From Xylophilus ampelinus (GTDB lineage Bacteria > Pseudomonadota > Gammaproteobacteria > Burkholderiales > Burkholderiaceae_C): a stretch of DNA of 31,260 bases. The notes under the pieces are model-generated. The model saw only the letters and a list, made by a program, of their open reading frames with translations. It was not told the origin of the DNA and made no database searches. The position numbers and the translations under genes are program-made. Every line of letters starts with the position of its first letter. Positions within the stretch are counted from its first letter, which is position 1. This document shows positions 7,389 through 14,284 of the stretch, piece by piece. The stretch is from contig NZ_CABFMN010000124.1 of the NCBI RefSeq assembly GCF_901875635.1, forward strand, positions 1 through 31,260, in the 5' to 3' direction.

Positions 7389-8612
7389 ATGGACCCGCTC
7401 CTTGCCGCCTCGGCCCGTGACCTCGCCCTGGGCGATGCGCTGGGTGCGCTCGGCCGCATCGCGTTGCGCGACGACCCGCCCGCATTGGCCCTGCGCGGCG
7501 TTGCCATGGCCCGGCTGGGCGAGTACCCGCGGGCGCGAGAGCTGCTGCGCCAGGCCGCGCGGCGCTTCGGCACGCACGAAGCGGTGGCCCGCGCGCGCTG
7601 CGTGGTGGCCGAGGCGGAGGTGGCCCTGGCCCTGCGCGACCTGGGCGGCAGCCCGCGCACGCTGACCACTGCCGCGGCCACGCTGGCGGCGCATGGCGAT
7701 CGCGCCAACGTCGTGCAGGCGCAGCTGACGCTCGCGCGGCGCGCCCTGCTGCTAGGCCGGCTCGGCGAGGCGCAGGCGGCGCTCGACGCCATCGATCCCT
7801 TGCAGCCGCTCGCGCCGCCCCTGGCCGCGCTGGCGGCCTTGAGCCGCGCCGAACTGGCGCTGCGCTCGCTGCGCACCGGGGCCGCCGCCACCGCGCTGGC
7901 CCAGGCGCATGCCGCGGCACAGCGTGCCCGCATTCCTGCCCTCGCGGCGGAGGTGGCCGATGCGCAGGCTCTGCTCGCGCGGCCCGCTGCGCGCCGTCGC
8001 AGCGCCGGGCGGGACGCACCGCTGCGCCTGCACGAGGTCGAGGCGCTGCGTGCGTCGGGCGCGCTGGTCGTCGATGCCTGCCGCCGCAGCGTGCATGCGG
8101 GCGAGCATGCGCTGGCGCTCGCTCGGCGCCCGGTCCTCTTCGCGCTGCTGCGCGCGCTGGGCGAGGCCTGGCCGCAGGACGCTTCGCGCGAGGACCTCAT
8201 TGCCGAGGTGTTCCGCACCCGCGACCCCGACGAGACGCACCGCGCCCGCCTGCGCGTCGAGATGGGCCGCCTGCGCGCGCTGCTGCGCGGCCTGGCGCGC
8301 ATCGAGGCCACGCCGCGCGGCTTCGCGCTGCACCCGGCCGGCGACACGCCCTGCGTGCTGCTGTTGCCGCCCATCGACGGCGAGCAGGCCGCGCTGCTGG
8401 CACTGCTGGCCGATGGCGCCGCATGGTCCACCTCGGCCCTCGCGCTGGCGCTCGATGCGAGCCAGCGCACCGTGCAGCGCGCCCTGGCCGAGCTGGAGGC
8501 CGAAGGCCGTGTGCGCGCTGTCGGCAACGCGCGCGCACGGCGCTGGGTGGCGCCGCCGCTCACCGCTTTCACGACGATCTTGTTACTCCCCGCCGTGCTG
8601 CCGGCTGGCTAG
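7389..8612 (+). CDS. Helix-turn-helix regulator with helical-repeat N-terminus and two winged helices
   Basis: A 407-residue protein. Residues 1-200 are Ala/Leu/Arg-rich helical pairs resembling TPR repeats (LALRGVAMARLGEYPRAREL; AQLTLARRALLLGRLGEAQA). About residues 215-320 look like an OmpR-type winged helix: ALARRPVLFALLRALGEAWP, then SREDLIAEVFRTRDPDETHR and RLRVEMGRLRALLRGL. A second winged helix near 345-385 reads STSALALALDASQRTVQRAL. This combination suggests a sensor-type regulator with no response-regulator receiver domain. It ends 57 bp before a beta-propeller gene on the same strand, and the pair is probably functionally linked. No ribosome binding site is visible before the ATG at 7389. 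Ligand and targets are unknown. Confidence 0.78.
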   Translation: MDPLLAASARDLALGDALGALGRIALRDDPPALALRGVAMARLGEYPRARELLRQAARRFGTHEAVARARCVVAEAEVALALRDLGGSPRTLTTAAATLAAHGDRANVVQAQLTLARRALLLGRLGEAQAALDAIDPLQPLAPPLAALAALSRAELALRSLRTGAAATALAQAHAAAQRARIPALAAEVADAQALLARPAARRRSAGRDAPLRLHEVEALRASGALVVDACRRSVHAGEHALALARRPVLFALLRALGEAWPQDASREDLIAEVFRTRDPDETHRARLRVEMGRLRALLRGLARIEATPRGFALHPAGDTPCVLLLPPIDGEQAALLALLADGAAWSTSALALALDASQRTVQRALAELEAEGRVRAVGNARARRWVAPPLTAFTTILLLPAVLPAG

Positions 8613-8669
8613 ATTGCGGTCCATGGCGACGCGATGTCCGCGTGCCGAAATCCACGGAGTCCTCACACC

Positions 8670-9368
8670 ATGCCGCAGACCCTTCCCATCGCCGACTACC
8701 TCCCGCACCCGCCCGGCACGCCAGCCGCCCGGCCCGCCGAGGTGGTGCGCGAGTACGGCCCCTTCGGCGATGCCACCGCCATCCACGGCGTGACGCACGA
8801 CGGCCGCCGCGTCTGGGCCGCCACCGGCACGCGCCTGGTCGGCTTCGACCCGGCCAGCGGCGAGGCCGCCGATTCGCTGGCCGTGCGCTGCGACGCCGGC
8901 ACCGCCTTCGACGGCCAGCACTTCTGGCAGATCGCCGGCGCGCGCATCGACAAGCTCGACGCCGCCAGCGGCCGCGTGCTCGCGTCCATCCCCACGCCCA
9001 ACCCAGAGGGCTGCAACTCGGGCCTGACCTGGGCCGAGGGCAGCCTCTGGGTGGGCGACTACCAGGGGCGGCGCATCCACCGCATCGACCCCGCGACCGG
9101 CGAGGTGCAGCGCACGATCGAATCGAACCGCTTCGTCACCGGCGTCACCTGGGTCGACGGCGCGCTGTGGCACGGCACCTGGGAGGGCGAGGAAAGCGAG
9201 TTGCGCCGTGTCGACGCGGCCGACGGCCGGGTGCTCGAGCGCCTGCAGATGCCCGCGGGCGCCGGCGTCAGCGGCCTCGAGTCCGACGGCGGCGACCTCT
9301 TCTATTGCGGCGGTGGCGGCAGCGGCCGCGTGCGCGCCGTGCGCCGGACCAAGGCCATCGCGGCCTGA
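8670..9368 (+). CDS. Beta-propeller repeat protein (streptogramin-lyase / PQQ-like)
   Basis: A 232-residue protein with about five blade-like repeats of 40-45 residues. Each carries a hydrophobic-Thr/Asp-Gly-Trp/Leu pattern followed by a FDP or RIDPATGE turn: GVTHDGRRVWAATGTRLVGF, GTAFDGQHFWQIAGARIDKL, GLTWAEGSLWVGDYQGRRIH, GVTWVDGALWHGTWEGEESE and GLESDGGDLFYCGGGGSGRV. No signal peptide is present, so it appears cytoplasmic. The ATG at 8670 is preferred to one at 8634 because GGAG (8655-8658) precedes it and the extra residues are not protein-like. It follows the double winged-helix regulator and may be its regulated partner. Relatives are annotated loosely as Vgb or glutamine cyclotransferase-like; the activity is unknown. 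Confidence 0.78.
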   Translation: MPQTLPIADYLPHPPGTPAARPAEVVREYGPFGDATAIHGVTHDGRRVWAATGTRLVGFDPASGEAADSLAVRCDAGTAFDGQHFWQIAGARIDKLDAASGRVLASIPTPNPEGCNSGLTWAEGSLWVGDYQGRRIHRIDPATGEVQRTIESNRFVTGVTWVDGALWHGTWEGEESELRRVDAADGRVLERLQMPAGAGVSGLESDGGDLFYCGGGGSGRVRAVRRTKAIAA

Positions 9369-9376
9369 CGCGAGAC

Positions 9377-9392
9377 GTCCTCCGCCGAGGAC
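9377..9392. terminator. Short hairpin between convergent genes
   Basis: GTCCTC and GAGGAC pair around a CGCC loop, 8 bp after the beta-propeller stop and before the end of the convergent kinase gene. No T-run follows, so intrinsic termination is doubtful. Confidence 0.25.
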
Positions 9393-9442
9393 CGCACCAT
9401 GCGGCCATCGCCACGCCGTCGCCCACGAGGCAGCCTGTTCGC

Positions 9443-10021
9443 TCAGGCGACGGCCCTGCGCTGCCTGGCTCGCAGGCCTGCCAAGCGCACGATCCGGGCA
9501 GCCACGGCGTCGGGCGGTCCGTCGCTGAGGATGCGCGCGCAGCGCAATGCCATGTAAGGCGCAAAGCGTTCGCGGATGCGCTGTGTTTCGCGCACCACGT
9601 CGCCGCGCAGGTAGGGCCTGGCCAGCTGGCGCTGCACGATGCAGGCCACACAGGCGTCCAGCGTCCATGCGGGCATCAGCAATGCTGTCAGCGGATCGGC
9701 CTCGATGGACGCGCACAACGCGGGATAGTCGTCGGCGATGTCCGGTGCATAGGTCATGAAACCGGAAGACAAGGCCATCACCACCGGTGCCGAGACTGCG
9801 GCCCGCAGCCGTCGATAGAGTGCAACGTTGCTTGCGGCGTAATGGCGGTAGCCGTGCGTGTCGATGCACTCGGCGATGCCGCCCGACTCGGCCATGAAGC
9901 ATTCGTCGAGGTCCACGAACTGCCAGCCGAGCGCCTGGGCGGCGAGACGGCCTGCCGTCGTCTTGCCGGCGCCCCCCGGGCCCACGAGATGCACAAGGGG
10001 CGCGCGAGGCAAGTCGATCAC
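9443..10021 (-). CDS. Shikimate kinase-like P-loop kinase
   Basis: About 192 residues. The N-terminal Walker A is GPGGAGKT, followed by RLAAQALGWQFVDLDECFM. This matches the shikimate-kinase order of P-loop then strand-DxD (substrate Asp). A second conserved stretch is GGIAECIDTHGYRHYAASN. The arginine-rich lid is QRQLARPYLRGDVVRETQRI. Its N-terminus resembles the kinase half of BoxR-type proteins, but it is standalone, and the real aroK is usually in a conserved aroB neighbourhood, so this is probably a paralogue of unknown substrate. No ATG fits; the GTG at 10021 places the P-loop at about residue 14, and another GTG at 10051 is possible. A 65-bp repeat copy lies 40 bp upstream. Confidence 0.75.
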   Translation of the reverse strand: MIDLPRAPLVHLVGPGGAGKTTAGRLAAQALGWQFVDLDECFMAESGGIAECIDTHGYRHYAASNVALYRRLRAAVSAPVVMALSSGFMTYAPDIADDYPALCASIEADPLTALLMPAWTLDACVACIVQRQLARPYLRGDVVRETQRIRERFAPYMALRCARILSDGPPDAVAARIVRLAGLRARQRRAVA

Positions 10022-10060
10022 CGAGCGATGTGTGGGATTTTCGCGCTGCACCAGGAGATC

Positions 10061-10125
10061 GTAACGAATGTGACGACTTTGGCGCCAGCTCCCGCCGGAC
10101 GGGCGCTGCAGCCCGATTGCACTTT
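10061..10125 (+). repeat. 65-bp interspersed element, copy 2
   Basis: The ends are GTAACGAATGTGACGA and CAGCCCGATTGCACTTT. The centre has GCTCCCG (10088-10094) facing CGGGCGC (10100-10106) around a 5-nt loop, with one mismatch. Read on the minus strand it begins 24 nt after the desaturase stop codon. The preceding GATC (10057-10060) is shared with copy 3. Confidence 0.85.
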
Positions 10126-10149
10126 GCCGCTTTCGGTCGATTTCAGCCT

Positions 10150-11073
10150 TCAGGCCGGCGCGGCACGCCACAGCAGCGCGGCATAGCCCGGCTCCGTCGC
10201 CATGCGAGGCAGCACGCCGCCATCCCGCAGCAGCCGGTGCGCCTGAGGCAGCTTCCAGCACGGGATCGCCGTGAACATGTGGTGCTCGCAGTGGTAGTTG
10301 ACCCAATAGGGCGCGACCAGTGCGCGTTCGAGGAATCCGGCGTGCGTGGTGCGCGCCTGGCGCAGCGGGTCGGCCTCGTTCTGTGCGATGAGCGCGTGCT
10401 CGGCGATGTTGCGCACGCGGCTTGTCAGCGGCAGCCAGGTCGCCATCGGCAGCAGCCACATCAGCACCCAGGCCCACCACAGGCCGGCGGCCGCGAAGGC
10501 TGCGAGGCCCAGGCCGTTGGCGATCAGAAAGCGCCGGTCCTTGCGCAGCTCGGCCCACAGCACCGGCGCCCACGGCGTGCCGGGCGGGCGTGCGCGCAGC
10601 GCCTCGCCGTAGTGGCCGAAGCGCTGCTTCCAGAAGGTCTGGCCCGTCAGGTCGCGTGCCACCTTGCGCCACAGCGACGCGCGCGTGATGGGGAAGGGCG
10701 CCGACAGCACCAGGTCCGGGTCCTCGGTCTGCTGCACGAAGCGGTGGTGCTGCAGGTGGTAGGGGCGGTAGGCCGTGATCGTCGGCGAGCACAGCCATTC
10801 GCCCACCCAGTCGTTGATGCGCCGGTCGCGGTGCAGCACCGCATGCGCCGCGTCGTGCATCAGGATGAACAGGCCCAGCTGCCGCGCGCCGACGATCAGC
10901 ACCGCGAGCGGGATCGTCACCGGCCACAGCACGCCCATCGCGATGGCCAGCGCGATCACGCCCCAGCAGTGCGCGATCAACCACAGCCCGCGCCACGACG
11001 AACGCGCCGTGAGCGCCTCCCATTGGGCGTCGGTGAAGAAATCCTGCGGTCGGGCGCGAGGGGCAGCGGCCAA
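10150..11073 (-). CDS. Membrane fatty acid desaturase
   Basis: A 307-residue di-iron membrane enzyme that introduces a double bond into an acyl chain. All three histidine boxes are present: HDAAH (HxxxH), HLQHH within YRPYHLQHHRFVQQTEDP, and HCEHH within NYHCEHHMFTAIPCW. Paired membrane helices lie at about residues 30-72 and 160-190, between the boxes. No ATG fits the N-terminus. A TTG at 11073 is supported by AGGAG (complement of 11079-11083) five bases upstream, giving MAAAPRARPQDFF. The rare start may keep expression low. The family also contains beta-carotene and sphingolipid-type enzymes; the substrate cannot be fixed from sequence. The next gene on this strand is the kinase beyond repeat copy 2. 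Confidence 0.9.
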   Translation of the reverse strand: MAAAPRARPQDFFTDAQWEALTARSSWRGLWLIAHCWGVIALAIAMGVLWPVTIPLAVLIVGARQLGLFILMHDAAHAVLHRDRRINDWVGEWLCSPTITAYRPYHLQHHRFVQQTEDPDLVLSAPFPITRASLWRKVARDLTGQTFWKQRFGHYGEALRARPPGTPWAPVLWAELRKDRRFLIANGLGLAAFAAAGLWWAWVLMWLLPMATWLPLTSRVRNIAEHALIAQNEADPLRQARTTHAGFLERALVAPYWVNYHCEHHMFTAIPCWKLPQAHRLLRDGGVLPRMATEPGYAALLWRAAPA

Positions 11074-11179
11074 GGGGGCTCCTGAAGCGGGGAGGGACGT
11101 GCCAGTGTGCGCCGCGCGCTGCGCCTGCGCATCGGGCCGACCCCGCAGGCGCCGGTCGACCTTGCCCGAATGTCTTGCT

Positions 11180-11200
11180 CCTCTCCCCTCTGGGGAGAGG
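11180..11200. repeat. CCTCTCCCC-type intergenic hairpin
   Basis: CCTCTCCCC and GGGGAGAGG pair perfectly over 9 bp around a TCT loop, followed by a CCGGGTGAGGGG tail (to 11212). The same design occurs at 17735 and 17822. From memory, such hairpins with a GGTGAGGG-like tail are widespread in proteobacterial intergenic DNA. It lies 35 bp after the stop of the glutathione S-transferase gene (minus strand) and may help end or stabilise that transcript. Confidence 0.7.
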
Positions 11201-11234
11201 CCGGGTGAGGGGCAGCGCCCCCGCCGTGAACCCC

Positions 11235-11945
11235 TTATTGCTTCTGCGCCGCCGGAATCTGCAACCCCCGCTCCACCGCCGGCCGCGCCACGAACGCTTC
11301 GAGCACGCGCGCCACGTTCTTGAACTCGTCGAAGCCCACCAGCTCGCGCGCCTCGTAGAAGCCGATCAGGTTGCGAATCCACGGGAAGCTCGCGATGTCC
11401 GCCACCGTGTACTCCGTGCCCATGATCCAGTCGCGCCCCGCCAGGTGCTTGTCGAGCACGCCCAGCAGGCGCTTGGCTTCCGCCACGTAGCGGTCGCGCG
11501 GGCGCTTGTCCTCGTAGTCCTTGCCGGCGAACTTATGGAAGAAGCCCAGCTGCCCGAACATCGGCCCGATGCCGCCCATCTGGAACATCACCCACTGCAG
11601 CGTGTGCCAGCGCCCGGCCGCGTCGGCCGGGATGAAGCGGCCCGTCTTGTCCGCCAGGTACATCAGCATCGCGCCCGACTCGAACAGCGCCAGCGGCTCG
11701 CCGCCCGGCCCGTGGGGATCGATCATGGCCGGGATCTTGTTGTTGGGGTTGAGCGAGAGGAACTCCGGCGACAGCTGGTCGTTCTTGCCGAAGTCGACGC
11801 GGTGCACCTCGTAAGGCAGCCCGCATTCCTCCAGCATGATGGACGCCTTCACGCCGTTGGGCGTGGGCAGCGAATACAGCTGGATGCGCTCGGGGTGGGT
11901 GGCGGGCCATTTCTTGGTGATGGGGAAGTCGGAGAGGGTGGGCAT
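11235..11945 (-). CDS. Glutathione S-transferase, YfcG/YghU-like (Nu class)
   Basis: A 236-residue protein. The N-terminal thioredoxin-like domain (about residues 18-105) has QLYSLPTPNGVKASIMLEEC, LNPNNKIPAMID and the SNAIL-type glutathione site LFESGAMLMYLADKTGRF. The C-terminal helical domain includes WVMFQMGGIGPMFGQLGFF, and DIASFPWIRNL carries the N-capping Asp motif. The TPNG turn replacing the usual Ser/Cys site is the mark of the disulphide-bond reductase-like Nu class. The ATG at 11945 has AAGGA upstream and is favoured over ATGs 10 and 24 codons earlier, whose extra residues look random. A CCTCTCCCC-type hairpin follows the gene. Likely role: glutathione-dependent detoxification or disulphide reduction. 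Confidence 0.92.
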   Translation of the reverse strand: MPTLSDFPITKKWPATHPERIQLYSLPTPNGVKASIMLEECGLPYEVHRVDFGKNDQLSPEFLSLNPNNKIPAMIDPHGPGGEPLALFESGAMLMYLADKTGRFIPADAAGRWHTLQWVMFQMGGIGPMFGQLGFFHKFAGKDYEDKRPRDRYVAEAKRLLGVLDKHLAGRDWIMGTEYTVADIASFPWIRNLIGFYEARELVGFDEFKNVARVLEAFVARPAVERGLQIPAAQKQ

Positions 11946-12073
11946 GGGTGTCGTCCTTGGCTGAGGGTGGGGCATTGTGACGCGGGCCTTTCGGAGGCAC
12001 GCGGGATGGCTTGGCATCTGCTTGACGGTCGAGGTCTTTCGTTCACTCGATCCGGTTGCACTGAAAGACGGCG

Positions 12074-12301
12074 GTGCCGACCGAGGCCAAGTCAGGCAGG
12101 TGTCTGTTCATCGGCCCGGGTTCACCCGGGGCACACGCCTCCCCGCCGGCCGATGCGTTGCACTGCAGCCTGGGGCTGCGGGACAATCTGATCGCACTGC
12201 GTTCGCCAGGGATCAAGACGATCTATTTCGATGACGAGAAGCAAGACTTCGAATTGCTGCTCACCACACTGCAGGAGCACGGCGTGATCGTGCCATCGTG
12301 A
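12074..12301 (+). pseudogene. Possible gene remnant or unrecognised small ORF
   Basis: The 429 bp between the GST and VOC genes holds no firm gene. A reading frame opening at a GTG gives about 75 residues. Its last 40 (LRDNLIALRSPGIKTIYFDDEK and onward to LLTTLQEHGVIVPS) look like genuine protein, with amphipathic helices and less extreme codon GC than the surroundings. The first half looks random and has no ribosome binding site. It may be the 3' end of a decayed gene. Family unknown. Confidence 0.3.
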
Positions 12302-12374
12302 ACCACGTTGCGCGCAGGGCGATCACATGCCCGGCGTCAATCACTGGCCCCGCACATCCAATCCCTCCAATCTC

Positions 12375-12761
12375 ATGATCGACCACACCGGCATCACCGT
12401 CAGCGACTTCGCCAGGAGCAAGTCCTTCTACGCATCCGCGCTGGCGCCCCTGGGCTATGCGTTGCTCATGGAACTTCCCGCTTCGGTCACGGGCCATGCG
12501 GACGTGGCCGGGTTCGGTGAACCACCCAAGCCGGATTTCTGGATCAGCAGCGGCAGTCCCAATCAGCCACCGATCCATGTGGCATTTCGCGTGGGTTCGC
12601 GCGCGACGGTCGATGCCTTCTACCGAGCGGCCCTGCAGGCCGGCGGCAAGGACAACGGCGCACCGGGCATCCGGCCGCACTACCACCCGGACTACTACGG
12701 CGCGTTCGTGCTCGACCCCGACGGGCACAACATCGAAGCCGTCTGCCACGCGCCGGCCTGA
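12375..12761 (+). CDS. VOC (glyoxalase/bleomycin-resistance/dioxygenase) family protein
   Basis: A 128-residue, single VOC module of two beta-alpha-beta-beta-beta units. It opens MIDHTGITVSDFARSKSFY, where the His is the usual first metal ligand, and contains IHVAFRVGSRATVDAFY with the second His. It ends YYGAFVLDPDGHNIEAVCH, the classical third-ligand Glu strand. The ATG at 12375 starts exactly at the conserved first strand, and ATGs further upstream add non-homologous residues. Such proteins act as glyoxalases, dioxygenases or binding proteins. No operon partner points to a substrate; the methyltransferase-like gene follows after 40 bp. Confidence 0.9.
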   Translation: MIDHTGITVSDFARSKSFYASALAPLGYALLMELPASVTGHADVAGFGEPPKPDFWISSGSPNQPPIHVAFRVGSRATVDAFYRAALQAGGKDNGAPGIRPHYHPDYYGAFVLDPDGHNIEAVCHAPA

Positions 12762-12801
12762 CACCCGCCGGCACCTTTGCGTCTCGCGTCCGCACGCACC
12801 G

Positions 12802-13263
12802 ATGCAGTGGCTCGAACACAGGATTTCGCCCCCGCTCGTGGGCGTCCTCGTCGGTGTCGGCATGTGGCTGCTCCCCCCGCTCGGCCCGGCCTTCGCGCTC
12901 GATGCGGCCACGCGCTACGCCCTCGCCGCGGCGCTGTTCGCGCTCGCGATGGCCTTCGACATCGGCGGCCTGCTGGCATTCCGCGCGTCTCGCACCACGG
13001 TCAATCCGCTGGCGCCCGAGCGCGCCTCGTCGCTGGTCACCGGCGGCATCTATCGCATCACGCGCAACCCGATGTATGTGGGCTTCGCGCTGCTGCTGAC
13101 GGCCTGGGCGGTGGTGCTCGCCGCGTGGCCGGCCTTCATCGGGCCGGTGGTCTACCTGCTCTACATCGCGCGCTTCCAGATCGTGCCGGAGGAGCGTGCG
13201 CTCGCGCAGCGGTTCGGCGAGTCGTACGCGCAATACATGCGGCGGGTGCGGCGCTGGCTGTGA
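12802..13263 (+). CDS. Isoprenylcysteine carboxyl methyltransferase-like membrane protein
   Basis: A 153-residue integral membrane protein with about four membrane segments (residues 10-30, 37-57, 90-108 and 110-122). The family signature GGIYRITRNPMYVGFALLL is followed by FQIVPEERALAQRFGESY and a C-terminal YMRRVRRWL, the SAM-binding and catalytic end of the ICMT/PEMT fold. Bacterial members of this length methylate unknown lipids or isoprenoid acids. The ATG at 12802 has no strong ribosome binding site. It lies 40 bp after the VOC gene on the same strand and may be cotranscribed with it. Confidence 0.85.
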   Translation: MQWLEHRISPPLVGVLVGVGMWLLPPLGPAFALDAATRYALAAALFALAMAFDIGGLLAFRASRTTVNPLAPERASSLVTGGIYRITRNPMYVGFALLLTAWAVVLAAWPAFIGPVVYLLYIARFQIVPEERALAQRFGESYAQYMRRVRRWL

Positions 13264-13350
13264 GGTCGGCGCGATGTCGAGCCGCGGGCCGCGCCGGCCC
13301 GCGCGCCGCGCGATGTCGATCCGGCTGCGAGAGTGACCACCCAGCCGATC

Positions 13351-13415
13351 GTCACGAATGTGACGAATTCGGCTACAACGCCCGCCAGCCGGGCGCTGCA
13401 GCCCGATTGCACTTT
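13351..13415 (+). repeat. 65-bp interspersed element, copy 3
   Basis: Ends GTCACGAATGTGACGA and CAGCCCGATTGCACTTT. The first 14 bases form a perfect inverted repeat (GTCAC, GAAT, GTGAC). CGCCCG (13379-13384) pairs with CGGGCG (13390-13395) around a 5-nt loop. It lies between two convergent genes; read on the minus strand it begins 18 nt after the stop of the Pr6Pr-type gene. Confidence 0.85.
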
Positions 13416-13433
13416 GCCCGTCGAGGCGCTTTT

Positions 13434-14054
13434 TCAGGCCATCGGCCGCACGCGCCGACGCGCCAGCGCCATCAGCGCCCACCCTGCCAGCCCGAAGGTG
13501 AGCGCAATGCCCACCGCATACACCGCCACGCCGCCGTAGCCGCCCACGTTCGCCGGGTTGAGGAACGGGTACGGATACCACCCCACGGCCGCGCCGCGCA
13601 GCATCGTGTAGACGAGGTAGAGCATGGCCCACGCCAGCACCCAGCGCAGCGGCCGCAGGCCCACGGCGGGCCGCGGCGGCCACACCAGCCAGTCGAGCAC
13701 CAGCACGACGGGCATCACGTGGTGCAGCACCGAGTTGACCCAGGGGCGCAGCGCGCCGAGGTCGACGTCGCGCAGCAGGGCAACGAAGACCACGCCCACG
13801 ACCAGCATGCAGGTGGCCGCGACGGCGCGCAGCGTCTCGAAGGCGGGCGACGCGCGTGCGCCGGCCCATTGCCGCAGCGCACCGGCGACGAGCACGCCGG
13901 CGGCGATCAGGTTGGACAGGTTGGTGAAGAAGCTGAAGAAGTTCGGCACGCTGAACTTCAGCCCCACGTGCAGCCAGAGCTGCCAGCCGATGGCGGCGAG
14001 TGCGAGCAGGCCGAAGCCGAGGCGCAGGACAGCGGTGAGGGGCGTCGGGGTCAT
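13434..14054 (-). CDS. Pr6Pr-family membrane protein
   Basis: A 206-residue protein with six predicted membrane segments. Motifs shared with the FAR-17a/AIG1-like 'Pr6Pr' family are visible: FFSFFTNLSNLIAAGVLVAG (first half), VNSVLHHVMPVVLVLDWLVW (conserved His pair and Asp in the middle), and AVGWYPYPFLNPANVGGYGG (near the C-terminus). The ATG at 14054 follows a GGAG. The biochemical role is unknown in bacteria; eukaryotic distant relatives hydrolyse fatty-acid esters of hydroxy fatty acids through Thr/His residues. It is flanked on both sides by 65-bp repeat copies and has no obvious operon partner. Confidence 0.85.
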   Translation of the reverse strand: MTPTPLTAVLRLGFGLLALAAIGWQLWLHVGLKFSVPNFFSFFTNLSNLIAAGVLVAGALRQWAGARASPAFETLRAVAATCMLVVGVVFVALLRDVDLGALRPWVNSVLHHVMPVVLVLDWLVWPPRPAVGLRPLRWVLAWAMLYLVYTMLRGAAVGWYPYPFLNPANVGGYGGVAVYAVGIALTFGLAGWALMALARRRVRPMA

Positions 14055-14205
14055 GGCGGCTCCACGAAGTTGGCGCCATTGTGGCGACACACCCGGCGGC
14101 GCCGGCTGCAGCTCGCCGTCGGCGGATTGCCGTCGCTTCTCCGCCGTCTTGCCGCTGCGCCCGGGCTCCGGCCCGGCGCTCGGTGAAGGGCCGGGCCCAG
14201 AGGTC

Positions 14206-14270
14206 GTAACGAATGTGACGAGTTTGGCGCGAGCGCCCGTCGGGCGGGCGCCCCGGGCCGATTGCACTTT
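14206..14270 (+). repeat. 65-bp interspersed element, copy 4
   Basis: Ends GTAACGAATGTGACGA and GGCCGATTGCACTTT. The centre forms the best hairpin of the four: GCGCCCG (14233-14239) and CGGGCGC (14245-14251) around a 5-nt loop, fully paired. Read on the minus strand it begins 14 nt after the livF stop, so it is probably the 3' end of the liv operon transcript. No gene was seen in the remaining 14055-14205. Confidence 0.85.
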
Positions 14271-14284
14271 CTCTTTTCGAGTCC

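Noticed and set aside
9443..10021. Calling this the primary shikimate kinase gene aroK
   Set aside because: There is no aroB neighbour and the substrate-binding region diverges; a paralogous small kinase is safer.
10061..14270. Treating the four 65-bp copies as insertion sequence ends or a MITE
   Set aside because: The two ends are not inverted repeats of each other, no target duplication is visible, and no transposase is present.
50..14270. CRISPR array
   Set aside because: The repeats are separated by kilobases containing genes, with no regular spacers.
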